The notes under the pieces were generated by a model, which was not told the origin of the DNA, ran no database searches, and saw nothing but the letters and a program-made list of their open reading frames with translations. Positions 44,209 to 55,200 of a stretch of 64,000 bases of DNA are shown here, in pieces. The stretch lies in contig CAJINV010000005.1 in assembly GCA_905178155.1 (NCBI GenBank), forward strand, positions 4,775,394-4,839,393, in the 5' to 3' direction. How positions within the stretch are numbered: the first letter of the stretch is position 1; each line of letters starts with the position of its first letter. The DNA comes from Amoebophrya sp. A120. Taxonomy: Eukaryota > Sar > Dinophyceae > Syndiniales > Amoebophryaceae. The position numbers and the translations under genes are program-made.

Positions 44209-46025
44209 TTACTTAAAGATGCTCTCGATCAGCTGGACACAGCCACCTGTGCAAGTTTTTTGTTGAATTCCAGTTTGTCATGCGGTGTACGTTACGGCAA
44301 CAGCAAAATAGTTTCCATCTCATGCATGACAGATTCAAAAATTATCAAATAGACCAGCAGCATCCCCTGCGGCGTCGCCAATTTGATCCGAATTTTCCCC
44401 AATCACATGCGCCAAGCAGAAGCAGCACGGCAAGACCGCTAAAGCCCCACAGATCCTGTTTTATTTCATTTGAATCATATGTGATGAGTTTGTCATGCAG
44501 CAAGAGCAAGCATGATGGAATTACTTACTTGCTCCACGTGCATCAATGCAGTTCATGCAACACAAAAAATCTGTAGTTCCTCCTGTACCCCATGCACATT
44601 CCTTGCTGTCTGGCATGCGCATGCGCATTCGCCTTGTCCTTTTCTTCCTGTTCCTTCCTCCTCTTTTCCTCTTCCGGATCCACTGCTGGAAGCTTATGCA
44701 TGAGAAATCTTCTTTTTGAACCACATCAGATTTGTCATGCATTTTCGCGTTTACACTAGAACTGTGTCATGCCGAATCAGAATCTGCAACATGATTATTA
44801 TATCGATCTAGTTGATTCCTACTCACCGGGGAATTTTCCACGAAGTTTCTCATGCGTAAGCGCCAACCTGTTGTGGACCGCCCGCCATCTGGATCTGCAC
44901 CGGTTGCACCGGCTGCACCATTTGGACAAACTGCTGGGGCAGTGGTGGCGCGTTCCAGGGGTTCATTCCCATTTTTGATGACATCGTTCCGCGGAGCAGG
45001 GCGTCCTGGAATCATGGATTTTTTTTTCATTTGCGGATGTGAACAAACTTGTGTTGCGTATAGACCGAAGAAAAACCGTCTTTGTCATGCACGCATCATC
45101 GCGCATGCTGCAGCCCAGAGATCTTTGTAAAAGTACCTTCATTCCCATCAGGTCCGTAGCATAGATGAAGGTTGGTGGCCCGCGGCAATTTTGCATCATT
45201 GCCTGTGCACTTGGCCCGTCCCCTGGACCCCAGCACTGGACTTGGTGTAGTGCGTGGTTGATCCAACCTGATAGTCTTATTTAAATGAATCATTCAATTT
45301 CGTAATGCGTAACAGCATGCTTTTACCACAATGAACGTTGATCTCATACTCATGCGCCGCAATACAAGTTCCAACAGCGACAGCAACTATCAACTGCCCC
45401 AAAATCTTCAATATTACCGGTTGCCAGCTGCTGGAACTGAATCTTGATAAACCGGCACTGCATGGGTGTTGGCCAAGACAAGCACAGCGCCGATTTTCCT
45501 TCCTGATGTATGTTTGCTTCGTACTTCATGCCCGTCGTGTCCCCACCGGCGGCAAGTTGCTGCCATGCTAACCCGTCGCTGGAACTCAAGACGACAAACT
45601 GGAGCGCGGCGTTCCTTGCTACGCCGTCTTCTGCGCCGAAGGCGACAAAGACGTGGTCAATGAGTCTGACGGTCTGGAAGTCGAGTTGGAAATCAACGAG
45701 CGGTACGTTGGCCGCGGAACCCCACCTGATAGTTGTGTAAGTGCTTGATATTGGCTTTTTATGCATCACAAAGAAGTGTGTGTTTGCTGTTTCTGCATGG
45801 CAAAGTCTTCAGTGTTTGACTTTGACACTGTTCGTCGATTTGTCATGCAAGAAGCCGTACTAGCATTTTTGTGCGAACAATGATTTAATACCAGCTGAAA
45901 TTTCCGCCATCCAACACGTTATGCGGATCGTCTTCCTGATTCCCGTAGAACCTGGAGGAAGAGGAGCACAGGGTTGACTGCGCGCGGGCCCAGTTCACGC
46001 TGACGCGACCTGTGGTCATCGTCAT
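44209..46025 (-). CDS. Discoidin (F5/8 type C)-like protein, paralogue 1
   Basis: Start ATG about 46025 (MTMTTGRVSVNWARAQST), stop at 44209. Clear exons: 46025-45892, 45725-45418, 45267-45137, 45005 to about 44870, then exons near 44680-44590 and 44450-44345, and a short last exon (GGCVQLIESIFK) ending at 44209. The main domain reads NVLDGGNFSWWGSAANVPLV, DFQLDFQTVRLIDHVFVAFG, VVLSSSDGLAWQQLA and MQCRFIKIQFQQLATGWINH. This is the order of an F5/8C-type fold (conserved W, 'SSDG..W', 'CRFIKI'). Then a Gln/Pro/Val-rich stretch, a charged helix (DPEEEKRRKEQEEKDKA) and a hydrophobic segment (ICGALAVLPCCFCLAHV) that may be a membrane anchor. All introns here look GT-AG. The family call is moderate; the gene model is supported by paralogue 2, which matches exon for exon. 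Confidence 0.65.
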
Positions 46026-46449
46026 GGTGGTCGCGGTGTCTTCTTGACCTGCTTCGAGAGAACAAGTGTGATGTTTTTTTAGAAGAATGAAACTTTGGGT
46101 TTGGAGAAACAAATGACAACGACAAACTGCTGGGAATAGAGTGCAATTTGCGTAGACTCACTCGGCCTCTTGCTCCCTCCTTCTCATATGAAAATATACG
46201 CTACGCACAAAATGAAAAAAACAAAGCTTCTTCTGCAGAAGCAGCTGCAATAGAGGGCAATCAAACAGGAGTCCTGTTGTGTGTGGTTGGAATCATTTCG
46301 CCCCGACAAAACCAAATAAAGCTTTCGCAAATATATCATCTCTGGACCCTTCGATAGGGGGAGACTGGGCAATATATGGCCATAGACGTTTAGTACACAT
46401 CGGCAACCCCCAACTCGCCCAGTCAGATTTTTCGCAGAGGCGGCGCCCC
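46026..46449. other. Intergenic, no gene seen
   Basis: Upstream flank of paralogue 1, grading into the GC-rich island. Confidence 0.4.
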
Positions 46450-47080
46450 ACAATGTATGGAACCATGCGGAGACTAGACAAAAACGCGACAGAGGGCTGT
46501 GACCCGACGGGGCCGCAACCCCTGCGCGCGATTCTGGCGGGCAAGAGCTGCAAGCCGCCACAGCAGGGAACCCAACCAACAGCGCGCACACCATGCCCGA
46601 GGGCAGCCGGCACACAGCAGCACCGGCCGGCGAACATAATGCAGCCGGCAGAGTTTGGACTTGCATGGGCCCCCGCGGGCCAATGCTCGCGCCCGCCCTG
46701 GTAATGGCCCGCCAGGGCGCGCGGCTGCATAGGGTGGCCGCGTTATCCGGCCGATGGCCAGGTCGCAGGAGAGTACGGCGGCGGGCCATGCGCCCGGCGA
46801 GCGCCGCGGTGCGGCGGCGGCAAACGCGAAGGGGGTAGGTTGGTAGCGGGCTGGAGGGAGCAGGCGCGGCCCGGCGCTCTTTCTTCAAGTCTTCCGGGCC
46901 GAGCTCCGGCATGCGGCTTCGGAGTTTCTCCATCTAGCCGCACACCCGCAAAAGGGCACTAGCGCCAAGCCCCGGCGGGCACCATACACGCGCCGCATTA
47001 ATGGGCGGCGCTCCCCCACTTCGCGGCCCTACCCTTCTCGCTGGGTGGCCAACCGGACGCACGGCCCAAACTATCAATCA
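46450..47080. other. GC-rich intergenic island
   Basis: High G+C block between the two discoidin-like paralogues, followed on the right by a pyrimidine-rich stretch (about 47198-47236, CTCTCTCTGTCTTTGTCTCT). No protein-like ORF. Confidence 0.65.
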
Positions 47081-47914
47081 GTGGCGCAGCGCACCAGAGT
47101 GATGACTGACGGACTGCGGTAAGCTACTTAACTAGAGTCGCGCATGGTGCTGATCTTTGGAAAATGCCTGCGCCTCTCTGAATTCTGCGCCCCACTCCTT
47201 TCGTCTCTCTCTCTCTCTGTCTTTGTCTCTCTGTAACATGCCTGTCCGCTCACAACTCATCTCTCCTGAAGCAGTGAAAAACACAGGTGCTGGCCTAGGA
47301 TCGTTTTTTCAATGAAAGTCGCTTCGCGTGCCTCTAGAGCTTTCCCATTTATTGTGAAGCCGTTGCCGGATTAAAATCCGCGTGATGCCACAGAAGATGC
47401 GGTTCTTGCAGTTGTTGCAAAACGTCAACGTCTTTTGATGCCGCTTCATAAAATGGGCTCCAAAAGTTGTCCGCTCTTGTGTGTGGTAAGTTGTAGTGCG
47501 AAACGGGGGTCATATAGGGTAAAGCTTGTTCTTCATTCATGAAATATGGTTCGTGAAACTAGCTGCGCTTGTCGCAAGCAAAAAAATCATAAAAAACATG
47601 AGAGAAGCCTTTGCATTTTTCGAGAGTGGATTCGTTGTTGCACATAAAACGCCTCGTCTTTTGGATATGATTGGAAAACATGTTTTTCTGTGGACAAGTT
47701 TGTTCGAAACTTTTCGTGTAAGCCTGTGGAGCGATGACAGTAGACAACAGTACTTGCTACTGCTGAATCTAAGTAATGCGACCAAAATGTTAGATTTCGA
47801 GGTGAGTTTATCACTTTACTCATCCAATTTTTGTTCTCCACCAACGATTCCGTTTAGAAGTTCCACCAAACATCAAAATCATTTCGTTCTCCCGGAGCAC
47901 TTCTACCACCCGCT
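47081..47914. other. Intergenic, no gene seen
   Basis: 3' flank of paralogue 2. The plus-strand ORF at 47526-48287 overlaps the last exons of that gene on the other strand and has no recognisable motif. Confidence 0.4.
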
Positions 47915-50900
47915 TCACTTGAAAAAGTTCTCCACGAGGGCCGCGCAGCTGCCTGAAAAGTTGTGTTTTTGGGCTAGTAATGTCGTCCATGCAAAGTCTC
48001 CTCACAAAATTTTCTCATCGGCATCCATGCATCAGAAAAACTTTTTGTCATGCACTTTTTCCACGAAATCAAACGTCAAATCGTATACTCGCAGCCTGCC
48101 CGCACACGCCCACAGCTTCTCCCGCACCCTCCGCAATTTCCGCACCATTCTCGCTGACCACGTTTGCCAAGCAGAAACAGCACGGCAGGACCGCGAGGGA
48201 ACCCAGGATCCTGATAGAAGTGAGTTTGTCATGCATAAACCTTCATTTCCAGAGTCGTCTCATTCGTACGACCCGCATCACAAATGATGATGATAATGTT
48301 GAAAAGACAAAACCTAAATAGCAGCTTGTAAGAAGTACCCCACAAACATTCCCTGCTGCCGGGCATGTGTATAACCCGCTCAGGTGTTACAATCACAAAC
48401 GTTACAATAGAATCTGGGATTTGTCTTGCATCATGAGCATTACAGACTCGTAGACCGTTCCACTTTCTGCAATACAAATTTCGCCAGATTGTAGTGCGGT
48501 TTGGGACTCCGGAACTTGTCATGCGCAGTCTTATGAGAGTTGGCTAGATCATGCATTTCTTGCATCACAGATTTCCAGATTCTATTGTAACGTTTGAGAT
48601 TGTAACGTTTGAGCAAGTCATAATGTGCCTGTTCATTTTCCTTGTCCATTTTCTCCTTGTGTAGCTCCTCCGCGGTTTTTTCCTTCTCCTCCATCCAGGT
48701 GGAAAAAACTGTGTTCAGTGCTGCAACTTTCTTGGAATAGGAATGATGAAAAGCATTACAAATCATGGCCCACAGGGATGCGTATGCTTAATGTAGTTCC
48801 TGCATCTTCACAAACTTGCACTCGACACCATTCTTTTCCTCCTGGATACTCTTCGCACCCATGGTCTTCGGCTGCGGGGACTGCAGCAAAACCACCACCT
48901 GCGGCTGCGGGGACTGCACCAGCTGCGGGGACTGCACAACAACCTGCTGCGGCACCATATTCACCGACGGCACCACCACTGGGTTGACGTTCACATTCGC
49001 GGGCGAGACGAACTGCGGCGACGGGTACGAAACCGCTCCGGCGGTCGTGTACTATCCTAGGGAAGAAACGCTCTGCATTGCAACTACGCATATGTAAAAC
49101 GTACTCTATCACTTGTCATGCTGGACATGCGTCAGTGGCTGGCTTCGTCCGTCGTACGCGTTCACGTACTCCTACCTGCGCATGACAAGTTGTCCTTGCT
49201 GTCATGCTAGACAGATTTGTCATGCTGATTCCAAAAAAAGAGTTCTCACGACTATCACTGTTTCTTCCCTGGATACTGCGGTGGGCAAGGTCGGCGGGCT
49301 CCACGCATTCACAGTAGATTTGCTCGCCATGGTACCGCGGAGCAACGCGTCCTGTATAGGTGCGTTTGGAAAGATGTGGCACATGAATTTAAAATTGAAT
49401 TCGGCTGTAACACCAACAAACATAACTACATTTCACGAATCGATTTCCTACTGGTGCACGACAAAATGTATCATGACAAAACCTCACAGTACCTGCATCC
49501 CCGCCTCATCCACAGCGTAGATAAACGTCGGCTGTCCCCGGCAACTCTGCATCATTCCCTGCGCGCTCGCGAGATCGCCGGGACCCCAGCACTGCACCTG
49601 GTGCAAACCGTGGTGCATCCAACCTGATAATTAGGTTTTCGACATTAGCGTCAAGTGGTAGGGATTTCATATGCCAAAATCCTATAACCCCAACAACAAT
49701 TTTCTGTTTCTCGACGCAGCTCCGCAACGAGGAAAATTTTCATACCCACTGGCAGCTGGTGGAACTCGATCTTAATGAAGCGGCACTCCACCGGCTTGCC
49801 CGGAGACACGACCACCGGCGGGCACAGGGCGGAAACGTGCAGCTTGTGTCCATTGTTCACCCCCTCGTACTTATCATTCACCGTAGCGGCCTCCCGCGCT
49901 CCAATTTTGCCCCAGGCTCCGTTCCAGTTGACACCATCGGTGGAACTGGAAACCGTCATGTCGACCGACGCATTCCGCGCCACCCCGTCCTCACCGCCGA
50001 AAGCGAGATAGAGGTGCTCGATGTAGCGGTTCGTTTGAAAGTCGAGCTTGAATTCCACAGCCGTTTGAAACACGTTGGCGGCGGAGCCCCACCTGTGGTG
50101 TTCGTCTTTGTCATGCGGGTTTTTGCATGACAGAGGATGTCCATGACTAAGTAGGTTTTTTGCATGACAAAAACATGATCATGTGCGAGGAATAATTTCC
50201 ATACCAGCTGAAGTTGCTCCCATCGAGCACGTTGTTCGGCTCGTCGTCTTTGCCCAAGTGTTCCAGCAAAATTCCGCGGTCCAGCCAGTTCTCGAACTCC
50301 CCCCGTTGGATAATCCCATCGTCCCGGTCTTTCTCCAGACTCATAGCCGCAACCACCATATCCAGCTGCTCCTCGGACAGACTCACATCTGATTCATTTA
50401 GTGATTTTTCATTCCGGAAAAAACATCTATTTCACGAGAATCTGCCATGCGTCAAGAACGACTAACATCATACGGAAAAATTGTCATGCTGCACAGGTTT
50501 CTTGAGCTGTACCGCTGTACAGCTACAGCTACAGTACCGATCAGCGATTTCGTCAAGTCGTGGAATTGTTTTTTAGTCAGTCCCATATCCTGAGTAAAAA
50601 CGTACCCACACCAGAGTCGGGATGGGGATTTTGCAACACAAACCTAGGAGCTTTGTGAGTCACGCATGACAAGTTTCAGTCCGTAAGGTAGTGCAAGTTA
50701 GCAAGGAAAGCCGCATCACAAATCGATCTGCTGATCCTGTTTACAGCATTACAAGTTCCCAAACACGATTGAAAATGCCTGTCATGGGGTTGCGCATCAC
50801 AAATGGAAATGTTCCTGTCATGGCAAATCTGCATGACAACTCTGGTGTGGGTACGTTTTTACTCAGGATATCCCATCGGAGGAACATAGGCGCTCCAATG

Positions 50901-51645
50901 CGGCTGCTCACGCACTTTCGTCCGCAGTTTCTCCATGTTGTTCGCTATCAACTGTAAAAGTGTCTGGGTCTGGAAGAATCCAACTTGTCATGCTGATTTT
51001 GGATTCTAAAAAAAATCTGTATTGCATGAGCAGCAGCAAAGAGAGTCCGAGTTTTGCTACACGGAAAGAGCATTTGTCATACGGTATAGGCATCAGGAAG
51101 CCCTCACAAAATCTGCGATGCTATGGCATGCATCACAGACATCAGGAGTCATGCAAAATGTGCATGACAAACCTGGAAATCTTCCATACCCAGACATTTT
51201 TACATTTGATATTCGCCAACTCCGGACAATTCCCGTAAAAGCGAGACGTCGCGGTACACACGGTGGATTGCGCACGCGCTATCAAATGCAAAAGTGTCTG
51301 GGTCTGACAAAGTGGAACTTGTCATGGTAAATCAGAATCATGCAGAAATCTGTGTTGCATGGTGACCAAAAGCTGTCGACTTTCGACCAAGTTGAGAAGC
51401 AATTTCTGATGCGGGACAGGCATGATGGAGACCTCACAGAATCCGTCATGCTAGGTTCTGCATTCCAAACCTCCTTGGCCATGCAAAATGTGCATGACAG
51501 GTCTTGCATTCTTCCAGACCCAGACATTTTTGCATTTGATACGCGCCCAGTTGATGTGAAATCGCGCAGGGGCTTGCTGCTGCTGCACTACAGCAGCGCC
51601 GACCATAGTCGGAGAGGCGGTGGTGGCGATCATGGTGGGCTGCAT
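47915..51645 (-). CDS. Discoidin (F5/8 type C)-like protein with EF-hand insert, paralogue 2
   Basis: Start ATG 51645 (MQPTMIATTASPTMVG), stop at 47915. Exons about 51645-51542, 51279-51212, 50945-50871, 50586-50538, 50388-50205, 50092-49746, 49623-49493, 49351-49277, 49051 to about 48790, one near 48740-48623, 48369-48339, 48210 to about 48070, 47952-47915. It matches paralogue 1 in NWARAQSTVC, SNFSWWGSAANVFQ, FKLDFQTNRYIEHLYLAFGG, VSSSTDGVNWNGAW, CRFIKIEFHQLPVGWMHHGL, AHARQQGMFVG, GILGSLAVLPCCFCLANVVS and the last exon. Difference: between RFYG and NVLDG it has about 100 extra residues containing QFHDLTKSL and an EF-hand-like unit (KDRDDGIIQRGEFENWLDRG) encoded by exons that paralogue 1 lacks. 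It carries five introners; paralogue 1 has none. Likely membrane-anchored. Confidence 0.65.
48370..48622 (-). mobile_element. Introner, family F6
   Basis: Nearly identical to 34699-34950 over most of its length, except the right end. Target duplication ATGTG. Removal gives KENEQAHARQQGMFVG, matching the uninterrupted AHARQQGMCMG of paralogue 1. Confidence 0.92.
49052..49276 (-). mobile_element. Introner that splices as GT-AG
   Basis: Arms TATCCAGGGAAGAAACAG and complement GTTTCTTCCCTAGGATA. Here the target duplication (TAC/GTA) places G before TATCC and G after GGATA, so removal from GTATCC to GATAG restores PTLPTAYTTAGAVSYPSP. A possible bridge between the two intron classes. Confidence 0.7.
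50587..50870 (-). mobile_element. Introner, family F3 (recent copy)
   Basis: Ends ATCCTGAGTAAAAACGTACC and perfect complement; target duplication TCCCAT. Removal gives SAYVPPMGLTKKQFHDL in frame. The interior is nearly identical to 53307-53682. Confidence 0.92.
50946..51211 (-). mobile_element. Introner, family F1 (recent copy)
   Basis: Target duplication TTCGC. Removal gives YGNCPELANNMEKLRTKV in frame. Nearly identical to 23889-24151. Confidence 0.92.
51280..51541 (-). mobile_element. Introner, family F1
   Basis: Target duplication CGCGC. Removal gives FHINWARAQSTVCTATS, matching VNWARAQSTLCSSSS of paralogue 1, which has no insertion there. Confidence 0.93.
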
Positions 51646-52208
51646 GGTTTTTATTTGCAGGGTTTTGATCGTTCACGAGTCTTAACGACACCACGCACGA
51701 AAGGCAGATGAAGTGTTCTTCTAAGAGTTGGATGACCACACTCAAAAAGGTTGAATAATACTTTTCTTCTCTCCAAGTTGTACAGTCCTTTTTGATGACA
51801 GAGTACTCGCTCAAATTTCAAGGCATGTAGACAAGATTTCGTTTTGACAAAGCACATTTGAAATAGAAGTACTCAGCAAAAACTTCCTGATTGGCTTGGT
51901 GAACGCCTCAACGCGAGAACGCAACCTGCGACAAAACTGCAACATTGCTTGCAGAATGCGCTCTTCACACGTAAATGAAAGTGGAAGTGCGATAGACAAC
52001 TTTGAAAGTTCTGATCCATGAAGAAAAGCCGTTTTTCCGCAACAAAAGAAATGGTGCCAAATCTTCTTCACTCAAAATATGAGACATAAGTTCGGGGTCG
52101 AATCGAAGCTGTTCTCTACTTCTTGAAACAGTCTACAAATATTAAATGAAACTGTGAATTCTGTTTCTGGACGAAACTGCTCCCGCTTGTCCAAAATAAA
52201 CCCGTCTA
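51646..52208. other. Intergenic, no gene seen
   Basis: Short gap between paralogue 2 and the next gene. Somewhat A+T rich, only small ORFs. Confidence 0.4.
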
Positions 52209-55200
52209 TCATACAAAAGTTTCCTCCAAATCTTCCATCGTTTTGGACCCTAACCTTCCCAAGGTCGTTTTCCGTAGCACCTGATTCGACACTGGGGCAA
52301 TGCTATCGTCTTCCTCATTTTGAAGTCCCTCGTGCATATTATTACCAGCCCCGTCCTCCTCTGGCAGCGGCGGCGTTTCGCCCGAGGCCGGCATAGACGA
52401 AAACCCAAGGTTGGCGGTACTACTTGCGTATGGACTGCAAAAATGTCTGGGTCTGGAAGAGTGCAGGAGTTTGTCACGCAGATTTTGCATGACCCATGAG
52501 GTCTGTGATGCATGCCCTAGCATTAGAGATTTTGCGAGGGCTTTCTGATGCTCATACCGCATGAGAAATGCCCTCTCCGCGTAGCACAAATTACACCTCT
52601 TTTGCTGTTCATGCAATACAGTTTTTATGTAGATTCCAAAAGTAGCATCACAAGTTGTATCCTTCCAGACCCAGACATTTTTACATTTGATATTGAATCT
52701 GGGGGCGTCCCCGAACCCTCTTCGCCATACAGCCCCGCACCAGAGGACTCTGGATGCACTGCAGCGAGAGATTATGCTGAGTAAAAACATCCCCACCCCA
52801 GAGTTGTCATGCAAATCAGCATGCCAAAAAAGTTTCTCATGCGAAGCCCCATGAGAAGCATACTCTAGTTCTGTTTTGGAGTTTGTGTTGCTAGAATCAG
52901 CATCATATGCTAGATCTGTGATGCTGCTGAACTAGCGAAACAGGATCACACTATGAGGGCAGACTTGTCATGCGAAACAGCGAAGGCTAGTCGATTTGTC
53001 TAGCAGATATCCCATCTTGACTCTGGTGTGGGGACATTTTTAATCAGGATAGAGATGAACTTGAGGGTATGAAACTACTGGTGCTACTGGAACTTTGCTC
53101 AAGGTTGACCGCCATGTGCGACCGAAGGTTCAGATCTCCCTGATCTAAACTGGACAGATTGAGTTTACTATTGTTCATCATCATCCCAGCTGATTTACTG
53201 TTGTTGGTTGCGAGTTGATTCATTGGCATCATACTATTCATCGTACCAGCAACCGCCTGTTGCGCGGAAATGCGGTTTTGCTCCTGGATGAGCTCTTTGG
53301 ACCATCTATCCTGAGTAAAAACGTACCCATACCAGAGTCAGGATGGGGATTTTGCAACACAAACCTAGGAGTTTTAGGAGTCACGCATGACAAGTTTCAG
53401 TCCGTAAGGTAGTGCAAGTTAGCAAGGAAAGCCGCATCACAAATCGACCTTCTGATCCTGTTTACAGCATTGCAAGTTCCCAAACACGATTGAAAATGCC
53501 TGTCATGGGGTTGCGCATCACAAATGTTCCTGTCATGGCAAATCTGCATGACAACTCTGGGGTGGGGANCAAGTTCCCAAACACGATTGAAAATGCCTGT
53601 CATGGGGTTGCGCATCACAAATGTTCCTGTCATGGCAAATCTGCATGACAACTCTGGGGTGGGGACGTTTTTACACAGGATACCATCTCTGCCGAAGAAT
53701 GGATTCCTTCCGTTTATACTCCTGTTTCAAAATCTCGAGTTGCTGCGCGTATTCATTCCCGTGCTGCACATACTCCTCGTACAATAACTCCTCTATCTCT
53801 GAAATTCGGTCCAATTTCAGCTTCGACTGCGTCGTCGTTGTGTTCGCCGGGGTGGAAGTAGCAGTATTACCTGTAGTGTCTCCTCCGACTTCGTGAGAAG
53901 AGGAGACCACACCTCCTCCTGTTCCAGCGTTGTAATTCCTGTCCGCTTCCATACCAGTTCCTCCCCGGAGTTGCACAGACATAGAGCCACCCGGGACCAA
54001 ATTCGAGGAGCTGCTGGAGGATGAACCTGTTACTCCCGCGGAAAAAGAACCTCCACCGTGAACACCGTCTATGACCCCGTCGTCCCTCTGATGTCCTCCT
54101 AATCCTGCTAAATTCGACGATTTGTTCATAGTCGCCTTGTCCTGCTGCACCACCGATTCCGTTTCTGATTGCGAGCCGCCGGAGATCGTGTGCTGCATTG
54201 CGGAAATTCCGTCCAAGGATCTTCTCAAATCCTTCATTTTTTCCTGCTCTTTCACCATTTCCTCGGATTCCAGCATCTCCAGCTTCATCACGTTGCTACT
54301 GCTCGACTGATTCGATATTGTAGGCAGTATCACGTTGGCTGCGATATTTGTACCAGCTGCTGTAGCAGCACCACTTGGTGCATTGTTCTCGTCGCTGTTC
54401 GCCCCCGCGCCAGCGAGGATTTCTTTCGAATTCGTCTGATTCCTCTGCAACAGATTCAGCGGCGAAGACACAGAGTGGTGAATGTTCAACGGAAGATGAT
54501 GTTGCGAAGAGCCACCGGGTAATTGAGCTGTTTGTACTAAACCGTAATGTAGAAGCTCCCCCCCTGGCTTATTCATCGACCGCGTCAACCCACCAACCGC
54601 TGGGTTCATCTGTGCCGCGTCGGCTACTCGTAGTGACATGGTTCTCTCCTTCTGTAGCGACCACCGCAGCATGTCTCTTTCCAATTCCAACCGCGCGATG
54701 ATCGCTTGGCACTTTTTCTCCCGTTCTAACAGGATTTCCTCCGTCTCCGACAAAGGTTCTAATTTCATGGAAACCCCGGTCTGCATCAACGGCAGCATTC
54801 CAATCGACTCGAATTGCTCCCGGTTTGTCATACTGGAATCAGACTGATATCCACCGGTAAAAATATTACTGGCAGTGCTGTACCCCAATTGCTCGCCACG
54901 CCTGGATCGGGGCGTCTCAATCCTATCCAACGCATCCATCACCTGCCGATTCTTTTCCGGCCCGGCGCGGACCACGTGCTCCTCTTCCAGCACCTCCAAG
55001 CTCGGCTTGTCGATCCGATTGGACTCCATCGTGGAGCCGGTCGAGTGATAGGTCGCGGTGGGGGTGAGAACCGAAGGAGCGGGATTTTGGTTATTAGTGT
55101 GCATGGGGGAGGGTTGGCGCTGTGGTATAATATTCCGATTCGAGGAAGAAGAGGAACCAGCATTGTCCAGATTCAAAACCGTGTTGATGTCGAGTTGTTG

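Noticed and set aside
47526-48287. Plus-strand ORF of 253 codons
   Set aside because: Covers the last exons of the second discoidin-like gene on the opposite strand, which are confirmed by the paralogue.
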